Part shown: in pieces, positions 63,314-64,000 of the stretch
How positions within the stretch are numbered: the stretch's first letter is position 1
Layout of the letters: every line of letters begins with the position of its first letter
Assembly: GCA_030452985.1 (NCBI GenBank)
Contig: JAKDLG010000008.1
Location: 1 to 64,000 of the forward strand
Direction: 5' to 3'
Source: Humibacillus sp.
GTDB taxonomy: Bacteria > Actinomycetota > Actinomycetes > Actinomycetales > Dermatophilaceae
Length of the DNA stretch: 64,000 nucleotides
The notes under the pieces: model-generated
Told to the model about the DNA's origin: nothing
The model's database searches: none
Seen by the model: the letters and a program-made list of their open reading frames with translations, nothing else
Made by a program: the position numbers and the translations under genes

Positions 63314-63910
63314 GTGGCAGCGCAGGTGCCACCGGTTGCCGACGAGCGCGACGGCCTGATCGCCTACCTCGACCAGCAGCGCGACGCGTTCGTGTCGGTG
63401 TCGTTCGGCCTGACGGAAGAGCAGATCCGGATGACCCCGACCGCCGGAAGCCTGAGCGTGGGCGGGCTCATCAAGCACGTCACGACCTGCGAGCGCGGTT
63501 GGGCTGACCGGATGGCGGCCGCCCCCGACATCCCGGCCCCGCCCAAGCCGTCGACCGAGGCCGCAGCGTCGGCGTGGGGTGACGACTTCCGGGTCACCGA
63601 CGACGACACCCTCGAACGCCTGCTCGCCGGCCTCGCAGGAGTCGGTGACCGTACCCGGGAGGTGCTGCAGCGCGCTGATCTCGATGCCGCCGTGCCGGTG
63701 CCGCACGACGCGCCGTGGTTCCCGAAAGACGTCGACGCCTGGTCGGTGCGCTGGGTCGCCATGCACATCGTGGAGGAGCTGGCTCGGCACGCCGGCCATG
63801 CCGACATCGTGCGCGAATCCATCGACGGGGCAACGATGTACGAGCTCGTCGCCGCACGGGAGGGATGGCCCGAGACCGACTGGCTCAAACCCTGGCGGCC
63901 GGCCGACTGA
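63314..63910 (+). CDS. DinB-like (DUF664) family protein
   Basis: 198 residues from GTG, 1 bp after the previous stop, so co-translated. LIAYLDQQRDAFVSVSFGLTEEQIRMTPTAGSLSVGGLIKHVTTCERGWADRM and the C-terminal WVAMHIVEELARHAGHADIVRESIDG match DUF664, with three His at metal positions (KHV, HIVEELARHAGHAD). A second DinB-like enzyme in one operon. Confidence 0.88.
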   Translation: MAAQVPPVADERDGLIAYLDQQRDAFVSVSFGLTEEQIRMTPTAGSLSVGGLIKHVTTCERGWADRMAAAPDIPAPPKPSTEAAASAWGDDFRVTDDDTLERLLAGLAGVGDRTREVLQRADLDAAVPVPHDAPWFPKDVDAWSVRWVAMHIVEELARHAGHADIVRESIDGATMYELVAAREGWPETDWLKPWRPAD

Positions 63911-63911
63911 G

Positions 63912-64000
63912 TCAGCCCGGCGGCATCCGGTCAGGCGGGGCCAGCCGCTCTCGCAGGAAGTCGAGCACGGCGTCCACCGCGACCGGATGCCGCTCCGCCG
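63912..64000 (-). CDS. C-terminal fragment of a gene running off the window (possible alpha/beta hydrolase)
   Basis: Only the last 28 codons are visible, ending HPVAVDAVLDFLRERLAPPDRMPPG and a stop at 63912-63914. The HPxxVxxxxxxFL pattern resembles the tail of alpha/beta hydrolases, where the catalytic His region ends. Too short for certainty. Confidence 0.4.
   Translation of the reverse strand, partial: AERHPVAVDAVLDFLRERLAPPDRMPPG

Overview
The window is high-GC DNA with dense genes, many GTG starts and many 4-bp ATGA/GTGA stop-start overlaps. GAF-ANTAR regulators, WYL and DinB proteins, DUF3618 and DUF2254 proteins, a KatE-type catalase and AI-2E/MMPL membrane proteins point to an actinobacterium. 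An Intrasporangiaceae-like member of the Micrococcales is my best guess from gene content alone. I found no rRNA, tRNA, CRISPR array, intact insertion sequence or prophage.

Layout. (1) 1-12.4 kb is a sugar-oxidation region: SDR, aldose 1-epimerase and a small membrane protein on the minus strand; a cytochrome b/molybdopterin oxidoreductase fusion; a MarR regulator; then a coupled plus-strand operon of a 4-TM protein, a gluconate-dehydrogenase subunit-3-like protein, a GMC flavoenzyme, a frameshifted sugar transporter and an enolase-superfamily acid-sugar dehydratase-like enzyme; then a pyruvate-oxidase-like ThDP enzyme. Palindromes of the form TTGCG-N4-CGCAA lie in the control regions of all these units, so they probably form one MarR regulon. 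(2) 12.5-20.7 kb holds a very long PLP-dependent amino acid decarboxylase, three GAF-ANTAR proteins, an AI-2E family protein and an SDR. (3) 20.9-34.4 kb is a glycosyltransferase region: six glycosyltransferases (one frameshifted), an acyl-CoA-dehydrogenase-like protein, a PIG-L deacetylase/methyltransferase fusion, a zinc alcohol dehydrogenase, an SDR and two LuxR-type orphan regulators, arranged as three tightly overlapping operons. (4) 34.5-50.9 kb is a stress and envelope region: DUF488, KatE catalase, a shortened hemerythrin, SRPBCC, Hsp20 with MerR, an MFS transporter with a ferredoxin reductase-like protein, a DUF3618/holin-superfamily operon, a PRC-barrel/DUF2382 protein, TetR, GlsB-like protein and a third LuxR paralogue. 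It includes an 850-bp decayed stretch with an AT-rich island. (5) 51-64 kb holds a degenerate kinase-like protein, GNAT, a methyltransferase, a lipoprotein, an MMPL transporter operon, DUF2254, PEP carboxylase, and a WYL regulator divergent from two DinB-like proteins.

The strongest candidates for a little-described system are the MarR-controlled sugar oxidation module, whose enzymes all appear cytoplasmic or cytoplasm-facing, and the LuxR-flanked glycosyltransferase/PIG-L cluster. Two genes carry single-base deficits in C/G runs, which may be real mutations or sequence errors.
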